NCBI GenBank assembly: GCA_019115145.1
Contig: DXED01000046.1
Span: forward strand, 1-45,768
DNA from: Claveliimonas intestinigallinarum
Lineage (GTDB): Bacteria > Bacillota > Clostridia > Lachnospirales > Lachnospiraceae
Reading direction: 5' to 3'
Length of the DNA stretch: 45,768 nucleotides
Shown: one piece after another, positions 1 through 7,453 of the stretch
How the letters are laid out: each line of letters opens with the position of its first letter
How positions within the stretch are numbered: the stretch's first letter is position 1
Made by a program: the position numbers and the translations under genes
The notes under the pieces: generated by a model
Told to the model about the DNA's origin: nothing
What the model saw: the letters and a program-made list of their open reading frames with translations, nothing else
The model's database searches: none

Positions 1-26
1 TGGGAGTTGGCATTTTGGCAAAAAGA

Positions 27-56
27 GTGGTGCTGGAGCTAGGGCTCCAGCACCAC
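27..56. terminator. Strong hairpin, probable terminator of the gene left of the window
   Basis: A perfect 13-bp stem (27-39 with 44-56) closes a 4-nt loop. Only a short CTTTG follows, so termination strength on the + strand is uncertain. It lies downstream of the minus-strand DUF1836 gene as well. Confidence 0.5.
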
Positions 57-73
57 CTTTGTCTACAGTCTGA

Positions 74-102
74 AAGAAGATTGCCCGAGGCAATCTTCTT
101 TT
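74..102. terminator. Bidirectional terminator hairpin
   Basis: A perfect 12-bp stem (74-85 with 89-100) with loop CGA has T-rich flanks on the + strand (CTTCTTTT) and a weaker T-run on the - strand. It sits just past the end of the minus-strand DUF1836 gene (stop at 125) and can serve that gene and whatever enters from the left. Confidence 0.7.
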
Positions 103-124
103 GCGTAGGTGCACTGATAATATG

Positions 125-727
125 CTATTTCTTCTCCTCAGAGCCGGGGAGCTGGTCGATCAGCTTTTCCATGAGGAGTTTTTTTACATAGACATCAAAG
201 GCAAGGCTGCAGATGAAAGAGAAGAGCTGCAGCGACTCCTGGTCCTCCTCTGGCGCGTCCTGGAAGGTCTCGGCAGATGTATTGTACATTTTCGCGATAT
301 CCTTTGCCAGCTGGTCGATTCTGGATTTCTCCAGACTGCATACCTCCTCGTACACGGAGGTGATGTCAAAGTCCTCCCCATTGTGAAAATATTTCTCCGT
401 GAGAGGCACAAGGAGCGTCTCGATATCTTTGATGGAGAGGATATTTTTAAAATAGTAGATAAAGATCAGGACCAGCACATGCTCCTTTGAGTATTTCTTC
501 TTCACCGGAGGGGGAAGAAGATTGTTCTTTGCGTAGTTGTTGATCATGGTCTTTGTCAGGATCTTGTCCTCGCCGTGCCGGCGGGTGGAGCCGAGCTGGC
601 TCTCCATAAAGGTTGTGACCTGATCCATGTACAGGTCAATATTCGGAATATCCTGGGGCTTCACGTAGTCGATGCGGGAGAGGCTCTGCAGGATACTGTT
701 CAGCATATCTTTTGTATCAATTGTCAT
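125..727 (-). CDS. DUF1836 domain-containing protein
   Basis: A 200-residue cytoplasmic protein of the DUF1836 family, which is frequent in Clostridia and Bacilli and has no settled function. The N-terminal part (about 20-130) carries the family pattern: a DIPNIDLYMDQVTTFME-type helix, then a TKTMINNYAKNNLLPPP segment and a KKKYSKEHVLVLI helix that resembles a MerR-like winged-helix reading head. DNA binding is therefore plausible but not shown. The C-terminal 70 residues are acidic and helical. The start is well supported: GAGGTGG lies 7 nt before the ATG, and a good promoter lies upstream. It is transcribed alone, divergently from the NYN gene. Confidence 0.85.
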   Translation of the reverse strand: MTIDTKDMLNSILQSLSRIDYVKPQDIPNIDLYMDQVTTFMESQLGSTRRHGEDKILTKTMINNYAKNNLLPPPVKKKYSKEHVLVLIFIYYFKNILSIKDIETLLVPLTEKYFHNGEDFDITSVYEEVCSLEKSRIDQLAKDIAKMYNTSAETFQDAPEEDQESLQLFSFICSLAFDVYVKKLLMEKLIDQLPGSEEKK

Positions 728-750
728 AGTTTCACCACCTCAATATACCC

Positions 751-779
751 ATTATATAGTATTCAAAACCAGATGACAA
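751..779 (-). promoter_or_regulatory. Promoter of the DUF1836 gene
   Basis: On the minus strand, TTGTCA (779-774), a 17-bp spacer and TATAAT (756-751) lie 24 nt upstream of the start codon. Confidence 0.75.
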
Positions 780-847
780 GAGCGGCTTGAAGTGTTTTTG
801 CCGAAAACGTTTTTCGTTATATTTTACTATGTATGACCGGAAAATTC

Positions 848-856
848 TGCTATAAT
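848..856 (+). promoter_or_regulatory. Extended -10 promoter of the NYN gene
   Basis: TGCTATAAT is an extended -10 element. No convincing -35 is present at the expected distance. It lies about 50 nt before the GTG start at 908. Confidence 0.55.
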
Positions 857-907
857 AAATAAGAATGTGTTATTCAGAACGGAAAGATTTAATGGGAGGT
901 AACAGGC

Positions 908-1828
908 GTGGAGGACAGATTTGCGCTGCTCATCGATGCGGACAATGTATCATCCAGGTACATTGAGCCCATCCTGGATGAGCTTTCAAAATATGGGAAA
1001 GTGACATACAAAAGGATTTACGGGGACTGGACCAGCACCAACAATTCAGGGTGGAAGGATGAGCTTCTCAACAACTCTATCACACCCATCCAGCAGTTCA
1101 GCTATACCCACGGGAAAAACGCCACGGACTCAGCCATGATCATTGATGCCATGGACATGCTGTATACGAGTGAGCTGGAGGGCTTCTGCCTTGTGTCCAG
1201 CGACAGCGACTTTACTAAGCTGGCCAGCCGTCTGAGGGAGAGCGGTAAGACTGTGATCGGGATGGGCGAAAACAAGACGCCGGCTCCCTTCCGCAAGGCC
1301 TGCGACATTTTCACTGTGCTGGAGCTCCTCATGGAGGAGAATATGGGAGACAGCGACGTGGTGGACAGAAGCCAGATCGAGGAGGCGGTCATCCGGATCA
1401 TCACAGAGAACCAGAACGATGACAGAAAGACAGGCCTGGGCGAGGTGGGAAGCCGTCTCGTAAAGCTATACCCGGACTTTGACGTCCGCCGCTACGGCTA
1501 CAGCCTTCTGTCCCGGTTCCTGGAGTCCTGCCCCAAGCTGAAGCTGATCCAGTCCGGCTCCCAGATTACAGTGACTCTTTTTGAGGATAAGAGCAGGAGA
1601 GAGCAGATCGAGGAGTTTATCTTAAAGCAGATCAAGGACAGCGGGAAGCACGGCATTTTCCTGAGTGTCCTGGGAAACCGGATACGGAACAAATTCGGGG
1701 ACTTTAAGGTACGGGATTACGGGTATTCCCAGTTCAAGCAGTATATTCAGAGTTTCTCCGGTGTCCACGTTCTGGATGACGGAGAGCATAACAGAGTGAT
1801 CTACAGCAAAAAGGATGAGCATAAATGA
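908..1828 (+). CDS. NYN domain RNA-binding/nuclease-like protein with two OST-HTH (LOTUS) domains
   Basis: A 306-residue protein. Residues 1-140 form a NYN (PIN-like, LabA/DUF88) domain with the acidic residues expected of a metal-dependent RNase fold: LIDADN (8-13), TDSAMIIDAMDML (about 73-85) and SSDSDF (97-102). Two tandem OST-HTH/LOTUS RNA-binding modules follow, about 155-228 and 230-306, each with the DF-VRxYGYS signature. The family is believed to act on RNA; the substrate here is unknown. The start is GTG, 7 nt after GGGAGGT. The stop overlaps the start of the AEC transporter gene (ATGA), so the two are translationally coupled, which gives no obvious functional link. Confidence 0.88.
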   Translation: MEDRFALLIDADNVSSRYIEPILDELSKYGKVTYKRIYGDWTSTNNSGWKDELLNNSITPIQQFSYTHGKNATDSAMIIDAMDMLYTSELEGFCLVSSDSDFTKLASRLRESGKTVIGMGENKTPAPFRKACDIFTVLELLMEENMGDSDVVDRSQIEEAVIRIITENQNDDRKTGLGEVGSRLVKLYPDFDVRRYGYSLLSRFLESCPKLKLIQSGSQITVTLFEDKSRREQIEEFILKQIKDSGKHGIFLSVLGNRIRNKFGDFKVRDYGYSQFKQYIQSFSGVHVLDDGEHNRVIYSKKDEHK

Positions 1829-2745
1829 AAATAGACGGGCTTTTTGACCTCCAGGTCATGATGTTTCTTCTCATGGCTGTGGGGGTCGTCCTGAGAAAAA
1901 TGAATATTATCACAAAAGAGGGAAAGAGCATGATGACGGATCTTGTCATTGACCTGATCCTTCCCTGCAACATCATATCGGCCTTCTACATGCCTATGGA
2001 CAAGTCGGTATTTGTGGCTGAGCTGGAGATCCTCGTCATCTCCATACTGATCCAGATATTCTGTACCCTTGTGAGCGCTGTGTTTTACCGGAAGGTGCCA
2101 AGGGAGAAGAAGATGGTTCTTCAGTACGCCACAGTCTGCTCCAATGCGGGATTTCTCGGCAATCCGGTGGCGGAGGGGCTCTACGGCTCCATCGGCCTTC
2201 TGTACGCCTCCGTCTACCTGATCCCCCAGCGGATCGTCATGTGGTCAGCGGGGATATCCTATTTTACAGAGAGCCCCAGCAGGAAAGAGGTTGTAAAAAA
2301 GGTGCTGACACATCCCTGTATCGTAGCGGTGGAAATTGGCATCGTGCTGATGGTGACCCAGGTAAAGCTGCCTGGGTTCTTAAGCTCTGCTATTGACAAT
2401 GTGGGGGGCTGCACCACGGCCATTACCATGATCCTTATCGGCACCATCCTGACAGATGCGGACATGCGCCATATTTTGACAAAGACCACGGCCCTTTATT
2501 CCTTTATCCGTTTGATCTTTATCCCGGCGGTGGTGTTTGCGGGGTGCTGGCTGGCGGGTATTGACTCCATTGTGGCCGGCGTCTCTGTGACTCTTGCGGC
2601 CATGCCCGCCGGCACGACCACAGCCATCCTGGCTATGAAGTACCACGGAGACGAGGAGTTTGCCACCCAGTGCGTGGTACTTACCACCCTCCTGTCCGTG
2701 GTCGCCATTCCTGCGTGGAGCCTGATCATACACAGCGCCCTGTAA
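1825..2745 (+). CDS. AEC family transporter (auxin efflux carrier-like permease)
   Basis: A 306-residue integral membrane protein with about 10 hydrophobic segments, the normal size and topology of the AEC family. The segment NAGFLGNPV at about 113-121 matches the conserved helix-break region of AEC permeases. In bacteria these carry small organic acids such as malate; the substrate cannot be read from sequence. It overlaps the NYN gene by 4 nt and has no promoter of its own. The last 12 coding bases and the stop form one arm of a long hairpin (2731-2780). Confidence 0.88.
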   Translation: MKIDGLFDLQVMMFLLMAVGVVLRKMNIITKEGKSMMTDLVIDLILPCNIISAFYMPMDKSVFVAELEILVISILIQIFCTLVSAVFYRKVPREKKMVLQYATVCSNAGFLGNPVAEGLYGSIGLLYASVYLIPQRIVMWSAGISYFTESPSRKEVVKKVLTHPCIVAVEIGIVLMVTQVKLPGFLSSAIDNVGGCTTAITMILIGTILTDADMRHILTKTTALYSFIRLIFIPAVVFAGCWLAGIDSIVAGVSVTLAAMPAGTTTAILAMKYHGDEEFATQCVVLTTLLSVVAIPAWSLIIHSAL

Positions 2746-2780
2746 GCAGCTTCAGAGCTGATGCTTAGCAGGGCGCTGTG
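2731..2780. terminator. Long convergent hairpin overlapping a stop codon
   Basis: CACAGCGCCCTG (2731-2742) pairs perfectly with CAGGGCGCTGTG (2769-2780). Inside it, TAAGCA pairs with TGCTTA and CAGCT with AGCTG, so almost the whole 50 nt folds. No T-run follows on either strand. It lies between convergent genes (AEC transporter and HAD phosphatase) and could block or end both transcripts. Confidence 0.5.
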
Positions 2781-2800
2781 ATTAGCTGTGAACGGGGGAC

Positions 2801-3436
2801 TTATCCGGTCACCTTCGTCAGTTCCCGGATGGAGGAGATGGAGGCAAAGCAGTCCCTTTCGTCCACCTGGCCAAATCCGTAAGAGGCATAGATGAACGGT
2901 ATCCCGGCCCATTTGGCGGCTTTCTGGTCCCCGGCGGTATCCCCTACATAGCAGGTGCTGCCGGGGATATTTCTGTCCATGACGAGCCGGATGTTCTCCC
3001 CCTTTGTCTTTTTTGTGTTGCCAAAGCATTCAATGTCTGTGACATATTTCCCCAAGCTGGTCTTTCTTAAGAAAAGCTCGATATAGCCGCTCTGGCAGTT
3101 GCTGACGATAAAGAGCCTGTGGGTCCCTGCGAGGGCGGCGACGGTCTCCCGGACGTCCGGGTAGAGGGGTGGGATATCCAGCCTCTCCAGAAATTCGTCC
3201 TCCCAGCGGCAGCAGGCCTCCATGAGCACATCTCTTTCTGACACAGGCAGGTGGGGGAATAGATCCTCGGCGATCACGTCCATTGTCTTTCCGAACTCAT
3301 TTTTCAGCTGCTCCCCCGTGATGCCAGCAGAGGGATAGCCCAGTGTCTCCACCGCGTAATTCCACGAGTCAGCCACAGTTTTGGTGGTATCCCACAACGT
3401 TCCGTCCACATCGAAAATAATATTCTCAAATTTCAT
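2801..3436 (-). CDS. HAD superfamily phosphatase (phosphoglycolate phosphatase-like)
   Basis: A 211-residue cytoplasmic HAD hydrolase of subfamily IA with a helical cap. Motif I is FDVDGTLWDTT (about 6-16), motif II VSNCQSG (about 107-113), and motif IV GDTAGDQKAA (about 170-179), which follows a plausible motif-III Lys. A longer reading frame opens at 3460, but AAAGGAAAT lies just before the ATG at 3436 and homology starts there, so 3436 is preferred. The natural substrate is unknown; many relatives are broad-range sugar phosphatases. The gene stands alone, convergent with the AEC transporter. Confidence 0.87.
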   Translation of the reverse strand: MKFENIIFDVDGTLWDTTKTVADSWNYAVETLGYPSAGITGEQLKNEFGKTMDVIAEDLFPHLPVSERDVLMEACCRWEDEFLERLDIPPLYPDVRETVAALAGTHRLFIVSNCQSGYIELFLRKTSLGKYVTDIECFGNTKKTKGENIRLVMDRNIPGSTCYVGDTAGDQKAAKWAGIPFIYASYGFGQVDERDCFASISSIRELTKVTG

Positions 3437-3562
3437 AATGATTTCCTTTCTGAAAAGCAAAAATTCCTATTCCAGTCTATCATAACTCCTATATTTTTGG
3501 GAAAAATATTGTGCAGTTTTACGGTGAAAACCGGTAAATTCTCCGGATGGGAAATAAAAAAG

Positions 3563-3591
3563 TTGACAGCACAGGTGGTTTATAGTAGAAT
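3563..3591 (+). promoter_or_regulatory. Promoter of the SleB-type hydrolase gene
   Basis: TTGACA (3563-3568), a 17-bp spacer and TAGAAT (3586-3591) form a near-consensus vegetative promoter. It leaves a 5' leader of about 105 nt that is AT-rich and without a clear fold. Confidence 0.8.
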
Positions 3592-3702
3592 AGCCGGCGT
3601 AACATTTTTGTAATATTCGTAATACATGTGCAATAAAGTGCATATAAATACATATAAATATAAAACAAATGTAAGAATATTGCAGGAAATCAGGAGGAGT
3701 AT

Positions 3703-4335
3703 ATGAAGTTAATAAGGACGAGAAACCTATTCTGTGCCGCGGCTGTCATGACGGCCTGCACCTTCTGCACAGCCGGATTTACCAGCTATGCTATGTCGCC
3801 TGACCAGGGGAGAGACGGCGGCGTTCTCACAGCAGAGGACAGTGTGCTGACGGATGAGATGGCCCAGACTCTGTCACAGTCGGCAGTGCAGATCGCCGCG
3901 GAGAACAGGACACAGAGAGAAGAGGAGCTGAAGGCCCAGGCGGAAGCTGCCAGACAGGCGGAGGAGGCCAGGAAGGCGGCAGAGGAAGCCGAGAGGCAGG
4001 CCAGAGAGGCGGATCAGAGACTGCTGGCAGCCCTGATCTTCTGCGAGGCCGGCAACCAGCCCTACGAGGGCCAGGTGGCCGTGGGGGCCGTAGTCATGAA
4101 CCGGGTGAACAGCGGCGCCTATCCGGGCTCTATCCGCGAGGTGATCTACCAGTCCGGACAGTTTGGGCCTGCCATGACCGGATGGCTGGATCAGGTCCTG
4201 GCAAATGGCAGCTATACCCAGACTGCCCTGCAGGCCGCGGCGGACGCCCTGGCAGGCAGTGATCCGGTGGAGGGGTGTCTCTCCTTTGGAAATGGAAATT
4301 ATGGCATCCGTATTGGCGACCACTATTTTCACTAA
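3703..4335 (+). CDS. Secreted cell-wall hydrolase (SleB/Hydrolase_2 family)
   Basis: A 210-residue exported protein. Residues 1-29 are a signal peptide (basic start, hydrophobic core, a small-residue site near SYA-M). Residues about 66-103 are an Ala/Glu/Arg-rich helix, probably coiled coil. Residues 104-210 match the Hydrolase_2 (SleB/CwlJ) catalytic domain: FCEAGNQPYEGQVAVGAV carries the Glu expected to be catalytic, and the end reads GDHYFH as usual for the family. The family cleaves peptidoglycan, in spores or vegetative walls. The start is set by AGGAGG five to six bases ahead. It is a single-gene unit with its own consensus promoter. Confidence 0.87.
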   Translation: MKLIRTRNLFCAAAVMTACTFCTAGFTSYAMSPDQGRDGGVLTAEDSVLTDEMAQTLSQSAVQIAAENRTQREEELKAQAEAARQAEEARKAAEEAERQAREADQRLLAALIFCEAGNQPYEGQVAVGAVVMNRVNSGAYPGSIREVIYQSGQFGPAMTGWLDQVLANGSYTQTALQAAADALAGSDPVEGCLSFGNGNYGIRIGDHYFH

Positions 4336-4356
4336 ATAATGAGACATATAAAATAA

Positions 4357-4373
4357 TTGAGAAAAGTTCTCAA
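4357..4373. repeat. Inverted repeat TTGAGAA-AAG-TTCTCAA upstream of eno
   Basis: A perfect 7-bp inverted repeat with a 3-nt centre lies 8 bp before the eno -35. A similar repeat, TCAAGAA-AG-TTCTTGA, overlaps the feoA -35 (29245-29260). It may be a weak terminator of the hydrolase gene or a regulator site; no T-run follows. Confidence 0.45.
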
Positions 4374-4381
4374 ATAAGAGA

Positions 4382-4410
4382 TTGATTATCCATCATTCTT
4401 CTGGTACGAT
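4382..4410 (+). promoter_or_regulatory. eno: Promoter of eno
   Basis: TTGATT (4382-4387), a 17-bp spacer and TACGAT (4405-4410), with a TGG extension before the -10. The predicted start of transcription falls in the palindrome at 4418-4433. Confidence 0.65.
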
Positions 4411-4417
4411 ACATATA

Positions 4418-4433
4418 GTTAGCTATTGCTAAC
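4418..4433. promoter_or_regulatory. Operator-like palindrome GTTAG-N6-CTAAC at the eno transcription start
   Basis: GTTAGCTATTGCTAAC has the same arms and spacing as the palindrome on the feoA -10 (29273-29288) and nearly matches the one at 33184-33197. The position just after the eno -10 suits a repressor. The likely partner is the DtxR-type regulator encoded at 28800-29165; this is inference. Confidence 0.5.
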
Positions 4434-4459
4434 TGTGTGTGAATAAATCATGGACAACT

Positions 4460-4495
4460 CCTTTTGCCCTTTTCCTTGGCAGGCAGGGCAAAAGG
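4460..4495 (+). promoter_or_regulatory. Leader hairpin before eno
   Basis: CCTTTTGCCC (4460-4469) pairs perfectly with GGGCAAAAGG (4486-4495) across a 16-nt loop in the 5' leader. It ends about 30 nt before the eno start, close to the ribosome binding region. It could stabilise the mRNA or modulate initiation. Confidence 0.45.
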
Positions 4496-4524
4496 GAGGC
4501 CCATGGGAAAGGACAGAAGGAACG

Positions 4525-5820
4525 ATGGATTTTTTAGAAATTGAAAAAGTAACAGGCCGGGAGATCATCGACTCGAGAGGCAATCCCACTGTGGAGGCCC
4601 AGGTGTATCTGGCGGACGGCACTACCGCGAGGGGAGCCGCTCCCAGCGGCGCGTCCACGGGAGAGTTTGAGGCGCTGGAGCTGCGGGACGGGGACAAGAC
4701 AAGGTTTGGCGGAAAGGGCGTCTCCAGGGCAGTGGAAAATATCAACACAGTGATCAACAACGCGCTGAAGGGAATGGACGCCTCCGACATTTACGCTGTG
4801 GACAGGGCCATGATCGAGGCGGACGGCACAAAGGACAAGTCAAAGCTGGGAGCCAACGCTATCCTGGCAGTCTCCATTGCCTGCGCCAGGGCGGCGGCCT
4901 GCGCTCTGGAGCTTCCCCTTTATAAGTTCCTGGGCGGGGCAGGAGGCAACCGTCTCCCCGTGCCTATGATGAATATTTTGAACGGCGGCGCTCACGCGGC
5001 CAACACAGTGGACGTGCAGGAGTTTATGATCATGCCTGCCGGAGCCCCCAGCTTCCGGGAGGGGCTGCGCTGGTGCACCGAGGTGTTCCACGCCCTGGCA
5101 GCGCTCCTGAAGGAGAACGGCCTGGCTACCTCTGTGGGGGATGAGGGAGGATTTGCCCCTGACCTGGCAAGCGACGAGGAGGCCATTGAGTACATCCTCC
5201 GGGCAGTGGGCAAGGCCGGGTACGAGCCGGGAAAGGACTTTGTCCTGGCCATGGACGCGGCGTCCAGCGAGTGGAAGAGCGGCACAAAGGGCGAGTATGT
5301 TCTCCCCAAATGCGGAGAGAAATTTACATCCGCCGAGCTGGTAGCCCACTGGAAGAGCCTGTGTGACAAATACCCCATCTACTCCATCGAGGACGGCCTT
5401 GACGAGGAGGACTGGGAAGGCTGGCAGATGATGACAGAGGAGCTGGGCGGACGGGTGCAGCTTGTGGGCGACGACCTTTTCGTGACAAACACGGAGCGCC
5501 TGAAAAAAGGAATTGACCTTGGATGCGGCAATTCCATCCTCATCAAGCTGAACCAGATCGGCTCTGTGTCCGAGACGCTGGAGGCCATCAAGATGGCCCA
5601 CAAGGCTGGCTACACGGCCATCTCATCCCACCGCTCCGGAGAGACGGAGGACACCACCATCGCGGACCTGGCTGTGGCCATGAACACATGCCAGATCAAG
5701 ACCGGGGCTCCCAGCAGGAGCGAGCGGGTGTCCAAGTACAACCAGCTTCTGCGGATCGAGGAGGAGCTGGGAGACGCAGCTGTCTACCCGGGCTTTGGGG
5801 CTTTCAACATCAAAAGATAA
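4525..5820 (+). CDS. eno: Enolase (phosphopyruvate hydratase)
   Basis: Converts 2-phosphoglycerate to phosphoenolpyruvate in glycolysis, in the cytoplasm. From the ATG at 4525 it has 431 residues, the family norm. Conserved pieces are visible throughout: the N-terminal REIIDSRGNPTVE, the mobile loop GAAPSGASTGEFEA, NGGAHA, metal-binding AMDAASSEW, SIEDGLDEEDW and GDDLFVTN, the signature ILIKLNQIGSVSE with the catalytic Lys, and SHRSGETEDT. The frame is open back to 4450, but those 25 extra codons include the leader hairpin and lie outside the family, so 4525 is chosen; its ribosome site (AAGGA) is rather close. It is monocistronic, with a terminator right after. The promoter carries a metal-operator-like palindrome, unusual for enolase. 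Confidence 0.97.
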   Translation: MDFLEIEKVTGREIIDSRGNPTVEAQVYLADGTTARGAAPSGASTGEFEALELRDGDKTRFGGKGVSRAVENINTVINNALKGMDASDIYAVDRAMIEADGTKDKSKLGANAILAVSIACARAAACALELPLYKFLGGAGGNRLPVPMMNILNGGAHAANTVDVQEFMIMPAGAPSFREGLRWCTEVFHALAALLKENGLATSVGDEGGFAPDLASDEEAIEYILRAVGKAGYEPGKDFVLAMDAASSEWKSGTKGEYVLPKCGEKFTSAELVAHWKSLCDKYPIYSIEDGLDEEDWEGWQMMTEELGGRVQLVGDDLFVTNTERLKKGIDLGCGNSILIKLNQIGSVSETLEAIKMAHKAGYTAISSHRSGETEDTTIADLAVAMNTCQIKTGAPSRSERVSKYNQLLRIEEELGDAAVYPGFGAFNIKR

Positions 5821-5847
5821 GTAAGTGAAGACATTTTCTCCTTTCAG

Positions 5848-5889
5848 GCAGGTCAGCCCGCGGGATTTTCCCCGGGCGGCCTGCTTTTT
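5848..5889 (+). terminator. Rho-independent terminator of eno
   Basis: GCAGG and GCCCG pair with CGGGC and CCTGC in a GC-rich stem, followed by TTTTT (5885-5889). The T-run is also the left end of the 23-bp palindrome at 5885-5907. Confidence 0.85.
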
Positions 5890-5907
5890 AATGATTATCA
5901 TTAAAAA
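5885..5907. promoter_or_regulatory. Perfect 23-bp palindrome resembling a Fur box
   Basis: Two 11-nt arms flank a central T (5896). The core TAATGATTATCATTA matches the classical 19-bp Fur consensus at about 15 positions (my count by eye). It ends 4 bp before the -35 of the DUF2975 operon and overlaps the T-run of the eno terminator. Confidence 0.6.
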
Positions 5908-5911
5908 TATA

Positions 5912-5940
5912 TTGCAAAACATAAAATGTACTGGTATGCT
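5912..5940 (+). promoter_or_regulatory. Promoter of the DUF2975-DUF2975-XRE operon
   Basis: TTGCAA (5912-5917), a 17-bp spacer and TATGCT (5935-5940) with a TGG extension. The Fur-box-like palindrome lies immediately upstream. Confidence 0.65.
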
Positions 5941-6027
5941 GAAAGCAGATAGGAAGGCAGGTAATAAAAAGAGCGAGGCGGATAAAACCGCGGAGAAGGA
6001 CAGAAGACAGGAGAGGAGGAAATGTGT

Positions 6028-6531
6028 ATGGATGAAAAGATCAGGGTGGACTGCAGCGGTGAGAAGGAAGTTGGCGGAAGGAGAAGATTTCGGGTGCTTC
6101 TTGTATTGACGCTGGTTTATGTGGCAGCATTGTCGCTTTCCGCGTTTATGGATCTGCCCAAATTATTTATCAGAAATGAGTGGAGTGAGCTGGGAGTGAA
6201 TGTCTTTTTGTGGAGGCTGGCTATATCCCTGTTTTCATGGGTCTGGTCAGTTGTACTGGTCTGTATCCTTATGCGTATGCATAGGGGCAGAAGACTGCTC
6301 GGGAGAGAGATGCCCTGGGGAATGTATATAACTGGAACGGGACTTATGCTGGCCTCCTTTCTTTTTCCTTTTGTGGATGGGTATACAATCGAGATGGGAC
6401 TTTTTATCCAGTTTAGAGATTTTTTTACAATTGACGGCGTCCCCTTTGTGATCGGACTTCTCTGCCTGATACTGGGATATATCCTGCGGATAGGGCTGGC
6501 CTGTCAAAACGAGGTGGAGGAGACGATATAG
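6028..6531 (+). CDS. DUF2975-like four-helix membrane protein
   Basis: A 167-residue protein with four hydrophobic segments (about 21-42, 60-82, 98-115, 135-155). The end, LGYILRIGLACQNEVEETI, parallels that of the next gene product (YIFEYGSALQKEADETL), so the two are paralogues of the DUF2975 kind. The first ATG at 6022 is only 2 nt from AGGAGG, whereas the ATG at 6028 is 8 nt away, so 6028 is chosen. It is first in a three-gene operon ending in an XRE regulator. Function unknown; DUF2975 proteins are often paired with small YozG-like regulators. Confidence 0.72.
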   Translation: MDEKIRVDCSGEKEVGGRRRFRVLLVLTLVYVAALSLSAFMDLPKLFIRNEWSELGVNVFLWRLAISLFSWVWSVVLVCILMRMHRGRRLLGREMPWGMYITGTGLMLASFLFPFVDGYTIEMGLFIQFRDFFTIDGVPFVIGLLCLILGYILRIGLACQNEVEETI

Positions 6532-6549
6532 ATACAGGAGGAACTGGAT

Positions 6550-7170
6550 ATGAACTTTACAGGAGAAAGAGAAACACCGGGGAATGTAGTGAAGAGAAGA
6601 TGCAGTGAGATCGGGATGGTCTTTCGCATCCTGTTCTGGATCTCCCTTCTTTTCCTGGCGGCAAAAGTCATATGGGCCATTTACATAGGGACCATGCCCG
6701 GGTCTTCGTTCCGTCTGACTTTGATGGACGCGGAAGGCCTGACCTACGGGGTGGCGTTCTATGGGGCGGGGCAGAGGATTGAATTCCAGGAGGGAGTCCT
6801 AAGCTATGCCGCCCAGAGCTCCCCCAAGCTCTGCTTTATGGCGGGTATGGCGGTGTATGTGCTGCTTGGCGCTGTCACCACCTGGATCCTCTGGCTGGTG
6901 AGGCGTATTTTCCGGAACGTGGAGAAAAAAGAGACGCCCTTTGAGAAGGAAAACAGCAGGGCAGTGCGGGGGATCGGTCTGCTTGTGGTTGTTTATTCTC
7001 TTATTTACACCCTTGTCCTGCCGCTGCTGTGCTTGGCTCTGGGGCTGGGGAGGGCACAGGTCTCTCTGGTGGACGGGAAAATGGTGCTGGTGGGCTGCCT
7101 GATCATCAGCCTGTCCTATATTTTTGAGTACGGCTCTGCGCTTCAGAAGGAAGCGGATGAGACATTGTGA
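6550..7170 (+). CDS. DUF2975 domain-containing membrane protein
   Basis: A 206-residue protein with four hydrophobic segments (about 24-44, 95-117, 139-160, 175-195) and the loop of charged residues between the second and third that is typical of DUF2975. The start follows ACAGGAGGAACTGGAT. It is separated from the upstream paralogue by 18 nt and followed 10 nt later by the XRE gene. Function is not known; the regulator pairing suggests a membrane sensor or modulator of that regulator, which is inference. Confidence 0.78.
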   Translation: MNFTGERETPGNVVKRRCSEIGMVFRILFWISLLFLAAKVIWAIYIGTMPGSSFRLTLMDAEGLTYGVAFYGAGQRIEFQEGVLSYAAQSSPKLCFMAGMAVYVLLGAVTTWILWLVRRIFRNVEKKETPFEKENSRAVRGIGLLVVVYSLIYTLVLPLLCLALGLGRAQVSLVDGKMVLVGCLIISLSYIFEYGSALQKEADETL

Positions 7171-7180
7171 GGTGAGAGAT

Positions 7181-7402
7181 ATGTCCATTATACTTCGGCT
7201 TGACAGGGTGATGGCGGATCGGAAAATGTCTCTGAATGAGCTGTCCGAGCGTGTGGGGATCTCCAATGTGAACCTGTCCAACTTAAAGACAGGGAAGGTG
7301 AAGGCCATCCGGTTCTCTACGCTGGATGCCATCTGTGATGTGCTGGACTGCCAGCCTGGCGATATACTGGAGTACCAGAGGGAGGAGCCAGGCGGCCAGT
7401 AA
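7181..7402 (+). CDS. Small XRE/YozG-type helix-turn-helix regulator
   Basis: A 73-residue protein that is essentially one HTH domain of the COG3655/YozG kind: MSLNELSERVGISNVNLSNL (about 16-35) is the recognition unit, and CDVLDCQPGDILEY is the usual C-terminal helix. The frame is open from 7124, inside the upstream gene, but GAGGTGAGAGAT directly precedes the ATG at 7181. It is the last gene of the DUF2975 operon. It likely regulates its own operon. Confidence 0.87.
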   Translation: MSIILRLDRVMADRKMSLNELSERVGISNVNLSNLKTGKVKAIRFSTLDAICDVLDCQPGDILEYQREEPGGQ

Positions 7403-7453
7403 AAGAGAGCATGGCGGGATTAAAAAGCTGCCAGGGTTAAAGGGACGGCAGGG

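Noticed and set aside
4450..4524. 25-codon N-terminal extension of enolase
   Set aside because: It runs through a leader hairpin and adds sequence not found in enolases; the ATG at 4525 gives the standard length.
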